Of a DNA stretch of 64,000 nucleotides, positions 43,125 to 52,509 are shown in pieces. This DNA is from Methylocapsa palsarum (GTDB taxonomy: Bacteria; Pseudomonadota; Alphaproteobacteria; Rhizobiales; Beijerinckiaceae): positions 62,001 to 126,000 of the forward strand of contig NZ_FOSN01000011.1 in the NCBI RefSeq assembly GCF_900114285.1, given 5' to 3'. Below the pieces are notes generated by a model, which was not told the origin of the DNA, searched no databases, and saw only the letters and a program-made list of their open reading frames with translations. A program made the translations under genes and the position numbers. Every line of letters starts with the position of its first letter. Position 1 is the stretch's first letter.

Positions 43125-43507
43125 TTACCCGTCTATTTATCTTTTTCCTGAGACCGTCGCGAAAATTCTTCGCAAACATCTCGCTTGGGCGGCCACAGTC
43201 AGAGGGCCGAAGTTGTCGAAGCCGCTTTCCCGGTAAAATCTTGCCTCGACCGAAAATCTCTGCCCCGGCGATGGCGGGAATTTACGCGGCGCGTTCGCAA
43301 AGCGGTCCCGCTGAGTCAGCGCGGAAGAAATGCATGGGCTGGTTCGTATTTTAAGAAGCGCCTGGCCGCCCTGCCCTGTTTCTATACGGCGTGAAAAACC
43401 GCCGCAAAGAAACCGAGCCGTACCGCTTCTGTCAGGCAGATGGCGTGCGGCCAACCCATGCGCAAAAATAAAGTTTCAGAACAATCAGCCGGTCTGATGT
43501 GTATGAG

Positions 43508-43885
43508 CTCGCGCGGAGCGGCGCTGACTTGAACGGACCGTCGGCGCCTTTCCAATGGCGCCGCGTCGCCCAGCTCGAGAGCCGCCGGCGCACTTTCGCC
43601 GGGGCGTGCTGGCTATCAGTCCGCAGCAGGTTCTGCTCCCGCAGGCTCGCTGCGACATCGGCCGGCATCCCGTGGCTCAGGTCGGCGTCGCGCCGGCCGG
43701 GTCCCACAAATGATGCGCCACGAATTTCAAGGCGAGCGCCTCAGGCGCCAGCCAGGGCAGGGGACTTGACGTCGCTCAGAAGTGCGGCGAGCCGGTCCAT
43801 CGGCAGGATCGCGGCGAGCGCGTCAAGCTCTACGCGCCGCAACGCAGGATCAGGAGGGGCGGGAGCGGGGTAGGGGGCTACAACG
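43508..43885 (-). pseudogene. Tyrosine-recombinase-type integrase remnant
   Basis: Fragments of one integrase family appear in order but in different frames: L-R-R-V-E-L-D-A-L-A-A-I-L-P-M-D-R-L-A-A-L-L-S near 43800, then P-L-P-W-L-A-P-E-A-L-A-L-K-F-V-A-H-H-L-W-D-P-A near 43720, then D-L-S-H-G-M-P-A-D-V and K-V-R-R-R-L-S-S-W near 43600. The central part expected between the first two pieces is missing and no catalytic domain remains. The family was recognised from sequence memory of rhizobial plasmid integrases. It abuts the vapC stop codon. Confidence 0.65.
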
Positions 43886-43888
43886 TCA
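43886..43888. other. Junction between integrase remnant and vapC
   Basis: The open frame of the remnant continues into the vapC gene, so the breakpoint or original start lies at or inside the vapC 3' end. Confidence 0.3.
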
Positions 43889-44311
43889 TCAAGTCTCGAA
43901 GGGATTGAACAGAGATACCCCGAATGGCGCGAAATCCTTGACGTTACGCGTCGCCAGCGTGAGCGTCTTGGCGAGCGCGGTCGCTGCGAAGAAACCATCT
44001 ATCACGGAGAGGGCGACGCCGCTGACCCGGCTTCTCGCCATCAGATCGCCCCAGCGTTCAGCGATGGCCTGATCAATCGGCAGGATTCTTTCGGCGAAAC
44101 GGGCGGGGAGATCTTCGGCGAGCCACGCCGCCAATGCGGCGCGCCGGCGACCATCGTCCAGAAGCGCGACGCCGCGGCGTAACTCCGCGATCGAAGCGAC
44201 GCTAATGAAGAGGCGGTCTTCGTCGGCGCCATCGAGCCACGCCAGAACCTGCGGATCAGGCGTCGGCCGCTGGACCTCGGACAGGACATTCGTGTCGAGT
44301 AAGACGTTCAT
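43889..44311 (-). CDS. vapC: VapC-type PIN-domain ribonuclease toxin
   Basis: The 140-residue protein begins M-N-V-L-L-D-T-N-V-L-S-E, with the first catalytic Asp of the PIN domain, has I-A-E-L-R-R-G with a conserved Glu, and S-V-I-D-G-F-F-A-A-T-A with another Asp, followed by T-L-A-T-R-N-V-K-D-F. It would cleave RNA until blocked by the antitoxin. It overlaps vapB by 4 bp (ATGA). Confidence 0.9.
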   Translation of the reverse strand: MNVLLDTNVLSEVQRPTPDPQVLAWLDGADEDRLFISVASIAELRRGVALLDDGRRRAALAAWLAEDLPARFAERILPIDQAIAERWGDLMARSRVSGVALSVIDGFFAATALAKTLTLATRNVKDFAPFGVSLFNPFET

Positions 44312-44595
44312 AGGGCCACGTCGCGCCCCGGATCGCGGAGCCGCTCGATATCGAGGTCCGCGCCGCGCAGCGGTGAGGCGAGCAGGAACTCGGCAAGAGT
44401 GCCCTTGCGAACGCCCTTACGCGCCCATTCCTCGGCCGAAACGATGACCGCGGTCGGCTTGCCATTGCGGGTGATGACCTGGGGGCTCGCCTGCGCGCGC
44501 TCGACCACTTCCGACAGCCGCGCCTTGGCGCTGGCGAGCGGCCAGATGTCAGGCGCTTCGACGCCGGGCATCGTTTGTTCGTTGGGAACGGGCAT
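44308..44595 (-). CDS. vapB: Phd/YefM-type antitoxin
   Basis: The 95-residue protein contains the Phd/YefM fold pattern W-P-L-A-S-A-K-A-R-L-S-E-V-V-E-R-A, followed by P-Q-V-I-T-R-N-G-K-P-T-A-V-I-V-S-A-E-E-W. The C-terminal part should wrap the VapC partner. The ATG at 44595 has AAGG 7 nt upstream. It is a stability module close to the repABC operon. Confidence 0.88.
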   Translation of the reverse strand: MPVPNEQTMPGVEAPDIWPLASAKARLSEVVERAQASPQVITRNGKPTAVIVSAEEWARKGVRKGTLAEFLLASPLRGADLDIERLRDPGRDVAL

Positions 44596-44720
44596 CCGCA
44601 AACCTTATGACTAGATTGACCAGATTGACTATAGAATGATCCCCCCAAGATCGCAAGAAAAACACGCTCTATAAATTCAGGAAATGAGAGTGACGACGCC
44701 CCACTCCCTAAAAGGACCTA

Positions 44721-44840
44721 TAGAGCGCTTTCCGATCGCATGAAGTCATGCGATCGATCAGCAATCGCTCCAGAGTCCAAGACTTGAGCATAGTCTTGTC
44801 GATGGGATTGATTCAATCCGATCGGAATATGCTCAAGCGG
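44721..44840 (+). repeat. Dispersed intergenic repeat, copy 3
   Basis: Same orientation as copy 1 and about 85 percent identical by eye, from TAGAGCGCTTTCCGATCGCA to TGCTCAAGCGG, with the palindromes CGATCGCATGAAGTCATGCGATCG and GATTGATTCAATC. Confidence 0.75.
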
Positions 44841-44936
44841 GTCTGCTTTCAGCCGACGTCGACGCATTTCGGGCTGTTTGCGGCTTCATCTCCAGCCCGA
44901 ATTCCGGTTTTTCAGCCTTTTCGCTCCCCCGCGCCC

Positions 44937-44971
44937 ATCACCATCGATAAGCAGTCATTATCGATGGTGAT
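44937..44971. repeat. Perfect 14-bp inverted repeat upstream of the DUF1612 gene
   Basis: ATCACCATCGATAA and TTATCGATGGTGAT are separated by GCAGTCA. No T-run follows, so it is not a typical terminator. It lies 111 bp upstream of the ATG at 45082 and may be an operator or a recombination site. Confidence 0.5.
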
Positions 44972-45081
44972 TGGCGCAAACTGGGGGCGTTCGGGTGAAA
45001 CAATTTAATATCTTACTCACTTGGTTTATGCTATTTTTCTCTTTGATTCTATGTACTTTTGTATCATCCGCTGGTCCCGCA

Positions 45082-46254
45082 ATGTCCTTCAAAACCGCCA
45101 CCGCCTGGACAACCAGCGCGCCGCCTCCGGCCGCGTTCGATCTCGACGCCAAGGCGCTGGCCGCGCTGATCGGCCCGCTGTCGGCGGCCGACGACGCGCT
45201 CGCGAGGCTCGACGAACGGCTACGCAAAAGCCCGGTCCGCGCCGGCGTCCTCGCCCGGCTTGACGCGCAGGAGGCCTGCGCCGCGGTGTGGGCCGAGGGC
45301 GAACTGGTGCAGATAGAAGACCTCGTCCTGCACGATTGCGGCATGGACGTCCGCAGCCCGACCCATCACCTCGTCCGCGCCCATTCCTATCTGCGGCTGC
45401 GGCGCAGGGCGGCGCAGGGCGATTCCAAAGCTTTGCTGAAACCTGAGGGAATTTTCCGCCTCGCCGGCCGCCCGGCGCCGGGCCCAGCCGCACACGCTCC
45501 CGCCGGGAGGGCAGGGGGATCGGGCAAGGAAGGGGCCGCAGAGCTGGATGGCCGCGATCTCGATGACGAATGCGAGACCGAATCCGAATTCGCGCCCGTA
45601 AAAGCAAGCGACTCGGCTGCGGCCGAGGCGGCGAAGAGGCTGCTGCGCCGCCTCGGCGAGCCGGCCAGAGAAAAGGATTCGCTTGTCTATGAGGAAGACT
45701 GGGACGAGACCGGCCGGCTTGATGCCTGGAGCGCGGACCTGACCGAAGCCGAGGCCTGGCCGCCGTTGCTCGCCGCGCTTCTGCTGGCCCGCGCCTGGCG
45801 TGACCAGCAGCCGTTGCAGCGTCAAGGTTTTCTCGCGCCGATTCTGGCCGGCCTTTATCTGCGCCGTCGCGGCCGCACCGCCGCGCATCTTCTGGTCTTC
45901 CATCTGGGTCTCCGCCGCTTAAAGCCCGCGCCGCGGCGCCTCCAGACGCCCCTTGAGGAGCTCCAGCACGGCCTCGCCATCGTCGCGGCGGCGGCGGGCG
46001 AAGCTTTGGCGCTGCACGATAGGCTGACGCTCGCCCGCGAGCTGCTGGCGCGAAAGTGCAAGGGGAGAAGGGGGAGTTCGAACCTGCCGGCCCTCACCGA
46101 GTTTTTGGTGGACTCGCCCCTCGTCAGCGTCCCGCTGATCGCGCATAAGCTGGAAATCAGCCCGCAGGCGGCGCAGCTCCTCGTCAACGGCCTCGGCTCT
46201 TCATTAAGGGAAATCACCGGGCGAAAACGCTATCGCGCCTGGAGCATCGGATGA
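45082..46254 (+). CDS. RHE_PE00001-family (DUF1612) plasmid protein with C-terminal helix-turn-helix
   Basis: The 390-residue protein begins S-F-K-T-A-T-A-W-T-T-S-A-P-P-P-A-A-F-D-L-D-A-K-A-L-A-A-L, the usual start of this family, and ends with a helix-turn-helix region (P-L-V-S-V-P-L-I-A-H-K-L-E-I-S-P-Q-A-A). The family is common near repABC operons and mobile regions of Rhizobiales; its function is not established. The ATG at 45082 is chosen by family fit; the frame is open to 44971 through a hydrophobic stretch that is not part of the family and would start inside the 14-bp inverted repeat. Confidence 0.8.
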   Translation: MSFKTATAWTTSAPPPAAFDLDAKALAALIGPLSAADDALARLDERLRKSPVRAGVLARLDAQEACAAVWAEGELVQIEDLVLHDCGMDVRSPTHHLVRAHSYLRLRRRAAQGDSKALLKPEGIFRLAGRPAPGPAAHAPAGRAGGSGKEGAAELDGRDLDDECETESEFAPVKASDSAAAEAAKRLLRRLGEPAREKDSLVYEEDWDETGRLDAWSADLTEAEAWPPLLAALLLARAWRDQQPLQRQGFLAPILAGLYLRRRGRTAAHLLVFHLGLRRLKPAPRRLQTPLEELQHGLAIVAAAAGEALALHDRLTLARELLARKCKGRRGSSNLPALTEFLVDSPLVSVPLIAHKLEISPQAAQLLVNGLGSSLREITGRKRYRAWSIG

Positions 46255-46422
46255 CCTTCGCTTGAACAATCCCGTCTGCGGAAATGCAGTTCGAGCAAAT
46301 ATCGCGCAAATCTACGAAGAGGAACCAGTTCTAAGCATTCGACGCGCAAAAAATGGCTGGCGGCGCCTTATGATGCTATCGTCAGCAAGACGTTAAAGCT
46401 TTGCTGGGTTGGATGAACTGAC

Positions 46423-46665
46423 ATGAACGCCTTGCTGACCCGCATTTCCATCGACCCGGAAATCTGCGGCGGAAAACCTTGCATCAAGGGGACCCGCATT
46501 TGGGTCACTCTTGTTCTAGATTTCCTCGCCGACGGAATGACCGAGGCGGAGGTTCTGGCTGAATATCCGCAGCTGACCCATCAGGACGTCCTCGCCGCCA
46601 TCGCCTATGGCGCCGAGATGGCGCGCGAGCGGATCGTGCCGATCCCGCTCGGTCATGTCGCGTGA
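46423..46665 (+). CDS. DUF433-family antitoxin
   Basis: The 80-residue protein shows the DUF433 signature R-I-S-I-D-P-E-I-C-G-G-K-P-C-I-K-G-T-R-I followed by a helix-turn-helix (M-T-E-A-E-V-L-A-E-Y-P-Q-L-T-H-Q-D-V-L-A-A). It directly precedes a DUF5615 PIN-like gene without a gap, the standard pair. It should neutralise that nuclease. Confidence 0.9.
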   Translation: MNALLTRISIDPEICGGKPCIKGTRIWVTLVLDFLADGMTEAEVLAEYPQLTHQDVLAAIAYGAEMARERIVPIPLGHVA

Positions 46666-47031
46666 ATGAAAATCAAGCTCGAAGAGAATATTCGTCGGCG
46701 GGGCGCAGAACTTCTGAAAGCCGCGGATCACGACGTGAGGACCGTCCGCGACCAGAATCTACAGAGCGCCTCGGACGAAACATTGTTCGAGGTCTGCGCG
46801 GAGGAGGCCCGCGTTCTCATCACTTTGGATCATGATTTCGGTAAAGTGCTCAGATTTCCGCCCGAACGCAGCGCTGGTCTGGTCGTTCTGGAGACGGGGC
46901 CTCGGATGACGGCGCAAGCGCTGCTGAACCGTTTGCAGGATTTTTTGACGCTGGCTCAAGCGCAATCCCCAAGCGGCGCTTTATGGATCGTCGAACCAGG
47001 ACGGATTCGCGTTCATCTCGCGAGCGATTGA
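46666..47031 (+). CDS. DUF5615 PIN-like toxin
   Basis: The 121-residue protein begins K-I-K-L-E-E-N, where family members usually have L-D-E-N, and contains D-H-D-V-R-T-V-R-D-Q, L-I-T-L-D-H-D-F-G and a C-terminal strand W-I-V-E-P-G-R-I-R. The Asp residues match the PIN-like active site. Its ATG lies directly after the TGA of the DUF433 gene (TGAATG). Confidence 0.88.
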   Translation: MKIKLEENIRRRGAELLKAADHDVRTVRDQNLQSASDETLFEVCAEEARVLITLDHDFGKVLRFPPERSAGLVVLETGPRMTAQALLNRLQDFLTLAQAQSPSGALWIVEPGRIRVHLASD

Positions 47032-47499
47032 GCCTGGGTTTCGGCGCGCCGCCGAGGCTGCAAGTATTCACCTGGACGCGCTGAACCTGAGTAGCCGCCT
47101 TGACTGAGCCACGGCCTTTGGTCAGTCCCTCAGACGCATAGGAAACAAGCCGCCCTGACGAAACCGGTTCCACCCGGACCGGTCGGCGCGCTGGTAAACT
47201 TCCGCGAAAAAGAAGTATTGTCTCAGCAGCCTTAAGGTCTGAAAGTCGGCTCAACGCAATTGGATCTCTTGCCGGAGGCAGACCGACGCCAGCTTCTGCC
47301 TCGAATCAGGATCGGCGCCGCGCGCCGCGGACCTCGCGACTGTCAGCGACGCCAAGCTTCTGGCGCCCTCCCGGAGGCCGACCTCCCGCTTGTTTTATGC
47401 CTGATCGGGAAGCCGGCCGCCGCCAACTGCAGGAGGCGGTTCCCGTTTTTGGGCGTCTCTGCCAGCTCTTCGCGTCTTTGGACTCGAACGCGAAGTTCC

Positions 47500-48197
47500 A
47501 GAACAGGCGGTAGCGCTTGACTCGCTCGCTTCGATCGGCGGGCACCAAGCGCGAGTGATCGTTTCTGAATTGTTGGAGGAGCACAGAGTCCGGGGCCGAC
47601 GCTGAAAATCGCGGGCCGCCTATTGGCGGCGACCCTCCCGCCGCTTTTGCGGCACGACGATCCCCAGCTGCGCGCGATCGCACGCGGACCGCTTTCGCTC
47701 AGGCGGAGGTCATTGTCGGCCTGATCGAACTGCTCGCCGATTCCGAGCCAAATGTGCGGACGCCGGCCGATTGCGCCCTTGGTCGTTTGGGATGGCCGGA
47801 AGCGAGGGCTTTTCTCAAGAATGCGCTGCGGCGGGGGCCGGCGGCCGCCGTCATCGACGCGATTGCTCCGATCGCCGATCGCAAATGCGTCGTCCTGATC
47901 GGAAGGCTCGCCAAGGCTCAGACCGAGCTGACGGCTGCCGCCCTGGAAGCTCTGGAGTCGATTGATGATCGCTTCGTGCGGCGACAAAGCTTGCCTGCCA
48001 AATCCGCTCTGGGACGGGTGGAGAAGACCATGATGAAGACCCTTCGATCAATGCCGTTCTTGGATAGCCGCGTTCCGGCCGCTGGCTGGGGTCCGAGTTT
48101 CCTCATCGCGGCAGAGACAATGCAAATTGCCCGGCTGACGTCACTCCCAGATCGAGTTCTCGGAGCCGGAGAGAGCACCGAGGAGATACAGAACTAA
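47500..48197 (+). pseudogene. HEAT-repeat protein remnant with frameshifts
   Basis: HEAT-like segments occur in successive frames: Q-A-V-A-L-D-S-L-A-S-I-G-G near 47510, L-L-A-A-T-L-P-P-L-L-R-H-D-D-P-Q-L-R-A near 47640, and V-G-L-I-E-L-L-A-D-S-E-P-N-V-R-T followed by A-L-G-R-L-G-W-P-E-A-R near 47760. The last frame is open to 48197 and could be read from the ATG at 47754 as a 147-residue product, but its first repeat would be cut. The region upstream to 47260 may also belong to the gene. Confidence 0.6.
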
Positions 48198-48222
48198 ACA
48201 TGGCCGCAAGCGTTACCGGGTC

Positions 48223-51200
48223 ATGGTTCAGGCAAGCGATCTCGACGCGGCTCTCATGGCAGCCAAAGCGCAGCCTTCTGAACGGGGCTCTTGGCTTGCC
48301 TTTACCGATGGTGGCGGCGAGATGGGGGTGCGAATTCGGGCGTTCGATTGGTCCGCAACGCCGCTAGGCCCGTTGGAGCTTTGGCCGCAAAGCCTTAGAA
48401 TGGCGGTCCGCATCATGCTCACCTCGCGATTTGCGATGTGGATGGCCTGGGGGCCGAACCTTACCTTCTTCTGCAATGACTCCTATTTGCCGACGACGGG
48501 CGACAAGCGCGAATGGGTGTTGGGACTTCCAGCCGATCAGGTCTGGGCGGAGATATGGCCCGAAATCGGGCCCCGGATCGAACGAGTGTTCGCCACCGGG
48601 GAAGCGACATGGGATGAGCAGCTTCTTTTATATCTGAAACGCAGCGGCTTCGTTGAGGAAACTTACCATACCTTTTCCTATTCGCCCCTAGCCGACGACT
48701 CGGGCGTGACCGCGGGGATACTCTGTGTCGTCGCCGAAGTCACCCAGCGCCTCATTGGGGAGCGGCAGCTCGCGACATTGCGGGATCTGGCATGTCGTCT
48801 GGCCGCAGCTTCGACCCGCATCGACGCGATGGCGGAATTTGAGCGGTGTTTTAGCGCCAACCCGCACGATTTACCGTTCGCTTTAATCTACCTGACCGAA
48901 GGTCAAGGAGGGCGAGCTACGTTGAGGGCGGCGCATGGCGTAGACAGGGAAAGTCCCTCGGCAGCGTCAGAGATCGAAGTTCGCAATGGAAAGCCCGCGT
49001 GGCGACTGGGCGCGACCATTTACGGAGAAGGGGAGGCGCGTCTTCCGGCCGGGAGCCTCGCCGGCCTCCGGTGCGATCATTGGCGGCTTCCTCCCGAACA
49101 TGCGCTTATCGCGCCCATCGGGTGCGGAGGCGGCGCGACGCCGCTTGGCTTTCTCGTAGCGGGACTGAACCCGCACCGCACCCTTGATTTACAATACCGC
49201 GGATTTATCGAGCTTTTGGTGGGCCAACTCGCCGCGGCCATCGCGCGCGCTGACGAGTACGAAAGTGAGCATGCCCGAGCTGAAGCCCTTGCCGAGATCG
49301 ACCGAGCCAAAACCATTTTCTTTTCCAACGCGAGCCACGAATTCCGGACTCCGCTTACGCTCATTTTAGGTCCGGTCAAAGATATGCTCGCTCGGGATCC
49401 GGCGTCGGCCGAAATCATGGTCAAGCGGGCCGAACTCGAACTCATCAATCGTAACGGCGTCCGGTTGCTGAAACTTGTGAATACACTGCTGGATTTCTCA
49501 AGGATAGAGGCGGGCCGGGTCCAAGCCGCTTTCGAACCGATCGACCTCGCTTCATTCACGACTGAACTCGCCAGCACGTTCCGCTCGGCCATGGAAAAGG
49601 CTGGGCTTCGCTTCACGGTCGATTGTCCGCCTTTGCCGAATCCCGTGAATGTTGACCGTGACATGTGGGAAAGGATTGTTCTCAATCTCATTTCGAACGC
49701 CTTCAAATACACGTTCGAAGGGGAAGTGGAGATCTCCTTACGCTTAGATGAAGATCAGAATGTTTCGCTCACCGTTCGCGATAGCGGCGTCGGCATTCCT
49801 TCACAGGAGCTCCCGCGCCTATTCGAGCGATTTCACCGCATCGAAGGACAACGCGGCCGCACTCAAGAGGGCACCGGCATCGGCCTGGCGATGGTGCAGG
49901 AATTGGCGCGGCTGCATGGCGGCTCCCTTCACGCGGAAAGTGTAGTGGGGCGCGGCAGCGCCTTCACCGTTACAATTCCTGTCCGCTCCGAGGACTCGTC
50001 ATTGATCCATATGAGCGGGCCCGGACCTGAGGCGACGATGCAGCTTACAGCTGAGTCGTTCGTTGACGAAGCGTTGCGCTGGCTTCCAAAAAGCGAAGAG
50101 GTTGCTAAACCGGTTTCCGATCTACCTACAGCGCGCTTGGCGGCCGTTGAGAGTCCTACAACCCGGCCACCTCGCGTTTTGCTCGCGGACGACAACGCCG
50201 ACATGCGAGACTATATAAGCCGTCTCTTGAAAGAACACTGTGTGGTGGAGGTTGTGGGCGATGGTCAGGCCGCGCTCGATGCGATCCGTCGCAGTCGCCC
50301 CGATCTTGTGCTGAGCGATATTATGATGCCGGGGCTGGATGGCTTCGGATTGCTTCGCGCCTTGCGTGAGGATAGCGCTTTGCGCGACACACCGGTCATT
50401 TTATTATCGGCCCGGGCCGGCGAGGAGGCAAGCGTTGAAGGTTTGGATGCGGGCGCGGACGATTACCTGATCAAACCCTTCAGCGCCCGGGAATTAATCG
50501 CCAGAGTTCGGGCTAATCTCAATCTGGCGTCGCTGCGGCGCGAGGCCGTCCGAGTCGAGACCGAACTCCGCCGGCAAGCTCAGTTTGAGCGGGAGCGCGT
50601 AGAGGCCATTCTGGCGAGCATCAGCGACGGTTTTCTGACCGTCGACCGCGACTGGCGATTTACCTATGTAAACGCCGCCGCGGAGCGTATCTTGGGGCAA
50701 CCCTATAAAGATTTGATCGGCACAAATTTCTGGGAGGAATATCCAGCCAGCAGAGGCGCTGCGCCAGAGGCGGATTTTCGTCGCGCCATGTCAGAGCGCA
50801 TCAGCGTGTCGTTTGAAATCTATTATACCCCCTGGCGCAAATGGTTCGATGTCCGGGCTAATCCGTCGCAAGACGGCGGCCTAGCGGTCTTTGTTCAGGA
50901 CGTCACTCAAAGAAGACAAGTCGAAGACGCCCTGCGGAGCCTTAACGAGACATTGGAATTGCAGGTTGCTCAGCGTACGTCCGAGCTTCAGGCTAAAGAA
51001 TCGCGTCTTCGCACAATCTTTGAAACAAGTTTCATCTATCAAGGTCTACTTGATCTGGACGGCAAACTCATCGACGCAAACGCAACCTCGCTCCAGGGAA
51101 TCGCCGCGACGCTGAAGGACGTCGCCGGCAAGGCATTTTGGAAGACGCCCTGGTTTACCGGCACCCCTGGCGTGTCTGAGAAGGTGCGTCGCGCCATCCC

Positions 51201-52509
51201 GATTGCCGCGGGCGGCGAAAACGTGCGCGAAGAGATTCACGTAAACCTTCCAGTCGGCGGCTGGCGATCGTTTGATTTCCAAATGCGGCCGGTTCGCGAT
51301 GAACAAGGCGGGGTTGTCGCCATTGTTCCTGAAGCCGTTGAAATCACTGAGCGTAGAAAAATAGAAGAGGCGCTTCGTCAGTCCCAAAAGATGGAAGCGC
51401 TTGGTCAGCTTACTGGCGGCATCGCTCACGACTTCAACAACCTGCTGACTGGAATCATGGGCTCCCTCGAAATGATCGGGCGAAAGCTTGAAGGTCGCGA
51501 ATCCGAAGGGGTCGACCGTTACATCGCGGCGGCGACCGCGTGCTCACAGCGCGCGGCGGCGCTCACGCACCGGCTGCTCGCCTTCGCCCGACGTCAGTCG
51601 CTGGACACCAAAGCTCAGGACGTCAATTCTCTGGTCCGGGGCTTGGAAGATCTTCTCAAAGGGACGCTTGGCGAAAACATTGTCCTAGAGATCGACCTTA
51701 TGGATGGTTTGTGGCTCGCCCTAACCGACGCCCATCAGCTTGAGAGCGCAATCTTGAATTTGGTGATCAATGCGCGCGACGCCATGCCCGACGGTGGACG
51801 CCTTATGCTAAGAACAGCCAATAGGCAGGTTGGGTCCACCTCCGCGCCAATTCAGGGAGACCTGGAACCCGGCGAATTTGTACTTGTCGAGGTGACCGAT
51901 ACCGGCGCCGGAATGAGCAAGGAAGTGATCGCGAAGGCTTTCGATCCGTTTTTTACCACCAAGCCAATCGGCCAAGGGACGGGGCTGGGCTTGTCGATGA
52001 TTTATGGTTTTATCAAACAATCTGACGGGCACGTCTTTCTTAACAGCGAACCCGGTGTTGGAACGACCGTTAGCCTCTATATGAAAAGAGCAAAACATGA
52101 CCTCGAACTCAGCCCCCCGATTGACACGCCTGCGGAAAATGGCGACGGAGAGACGGTGCTCGTAGTGGAGGATGATGCGACAATCCGGCTTCTCGTTGAG
52201 AATATCCTTGAAGAGCTTGGCTATCACGCTATTTCGGCGGGAGATGCGGCGGCGGCGCTGCCACATCTAGAATCGGCGCAAAAGATAGATCTCCTCGTGA
52301 CCGACGTCGGACTTCCAAACATGAACGGAAGGCAGCTCGCTGAAATCGCCCGGCAGATTCGACCCAAGCTGAAAGTGTTGTTTATGACCGGATACGCAGC
52401 ACAAGCAGCGGTCCGCTCGGAGTTCTTGCCTCCCAACACTGAGATTTTGCCAAAGCCGTTCACGCTCGAGTCGCTAGGCGCGAAAATAAGTCAGATCATC
52501 GCAAGTTAG
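48223..52509 (+). CDS. Hybrid sensor histidine kinase with two kinase cores and two receiver domains
   Basis: The 1428-residue protein reads in order: PAS-like domain (30-185), GAF-like domain (190-345), first kinase with H-box F-F-S-N-A-S-H-E-F-R-T-P-L-T and ATPase boxes N-L-I-S-N-A-F-K-Y-T, D-S-G-V-G-I and G-T-G-I-G-L-A; first receiver (A-D-D-N-A-D-M-R and L-S-D-I-M-M-P-G-L-D-G, phospho-Asp); two PAS domains; second kinase of the G-G-I-A-H-D-F-N-N-L-L type with N-L-V-I-N-A-R-D-A-M and G-T-G-L-G-L-S; and a final receiver (V-E-D-D and V-T-D-V-G-L-P-N-M-N-G). It has no transmembrane segment, so it senses a cytoplasmic signal. No response-regulator output gene is adjacent. Confidence 0.93.
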   Translation: MVQASDLDAALMAAKAQPSERGSWLAFTDGGGEMGVRIRAFDWSATPLGPLELWPQSLRMAVRIMLTSRFAMWMAWGPNLTFFCNDSYLPTTGDKREWVLGLPADQVWAEIWPEIGPRIERVFATGEATWDEQLLLYLKRSGFVEETYHTFSYSPLADDSGVTAGILCVVAEVTQRLIGERQLATLRDLACRLAAASTRIDAMAEFERCFSANPHDLPFALIYLTEGQGGRATLRAAHGVDRESPSAASEIEVRNGKPAWRLGATIYGEGEARLPAGSLAGLRCDHWRLPPEHALIAPIGCGGGATPLGFLVAGLNPHRTLDLQYRGFIELLVGQLAAAIARADEYESEHARAEALAEIDRAKTIFFSNASHEFRTPLTLILGPVKDMLARDPASAEIMVKRAELELINRNGVRLLKLVNTLLDFSRIEAGRVQAAFEPIDLASFTTELASTFRSAMEKAGLRFTVDCPPLPNPVNVDRDMWERIVLNLISNAFKYTFEGEVEISLRLDEDQNVSLTVRDSGVGIPSQELPRLFERFHRIEGQRGRTQEGTGIGLAMVQELARLHGGSLHAESVVGRGSAFTVTIPVRSEDSSLIHMSGPGPEATMQLTAESFVDEALRWLPKSEEVAKPVSDLPTARLAAVESPTTRPPRVLLADDNADMRDYISRLLKEHCVVEVVGDGQAALDAIRRSRPDLVLSDIMMPGLDGFGLLRALREDSALRDTPVILLSARAGEEASVEGLDAGADDYLIKPFSARELIARVRANLNLASLRREAVRVETELRRQAQFERERVEAILASISDGFLTVDRDWRFTYVNAAAERILGQPYKDLIGTNFWEEYPASRGAAPEADFRRAMSERISVSFEIYYTPWRKWFDVRANPSQDGGLAVFVQDVTQRRQVEDALRSLNETLELQVAQRTSELQAKESRLRTIFETSFIYQGLLDLDGKLIDANATSLQGIAATLKDVAGKAFWKTPWFTGTPGVSEKVRRAIPIAAGGENVREEIHVNLPVGGWRSFDFQMRPVRDEQGGVVAIVPEAVEITERRKIEEALRQSQKMEALGQLTGGIAHDFNNLLTGIMGSLEMIGRKLEGRESEGVDRYIAAATACSQRAAALTHRLLAFARRQSLDTKAQDVNSLVRGLEDLLKGTLGENIVLEIDLMDGLWLALTDAHQLESAILNLVINARDAMPDGGRLMLRTANRQVGSTSAPIQGDLEPGEFVLVEVTDTGAGMSKEVIAKAFDPFFTTKPIGQGTGLGLSMIYGFIKQSDGHVFLNSEPGVGTTVSLYMKRAKHDLELSPPIDTPAENGDGETVLVVEDDATIRLLVENILEELGYHAISAGDAAAALPHLESAQKIDLLVTDVGLPNMNGRQLAEIARQIRPKLKVLFMTGYAAQAAVRSEFLPPNTEILPKPFTLESLGAKISQIIAS

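Noticed and set aside
43137-43454. Minus-strand frame of 105 codons beyond parS
   Set aside because: No ribosome-binding site, no recognisable protein pattern, and it lies between the partition sites and the integrase remnant.
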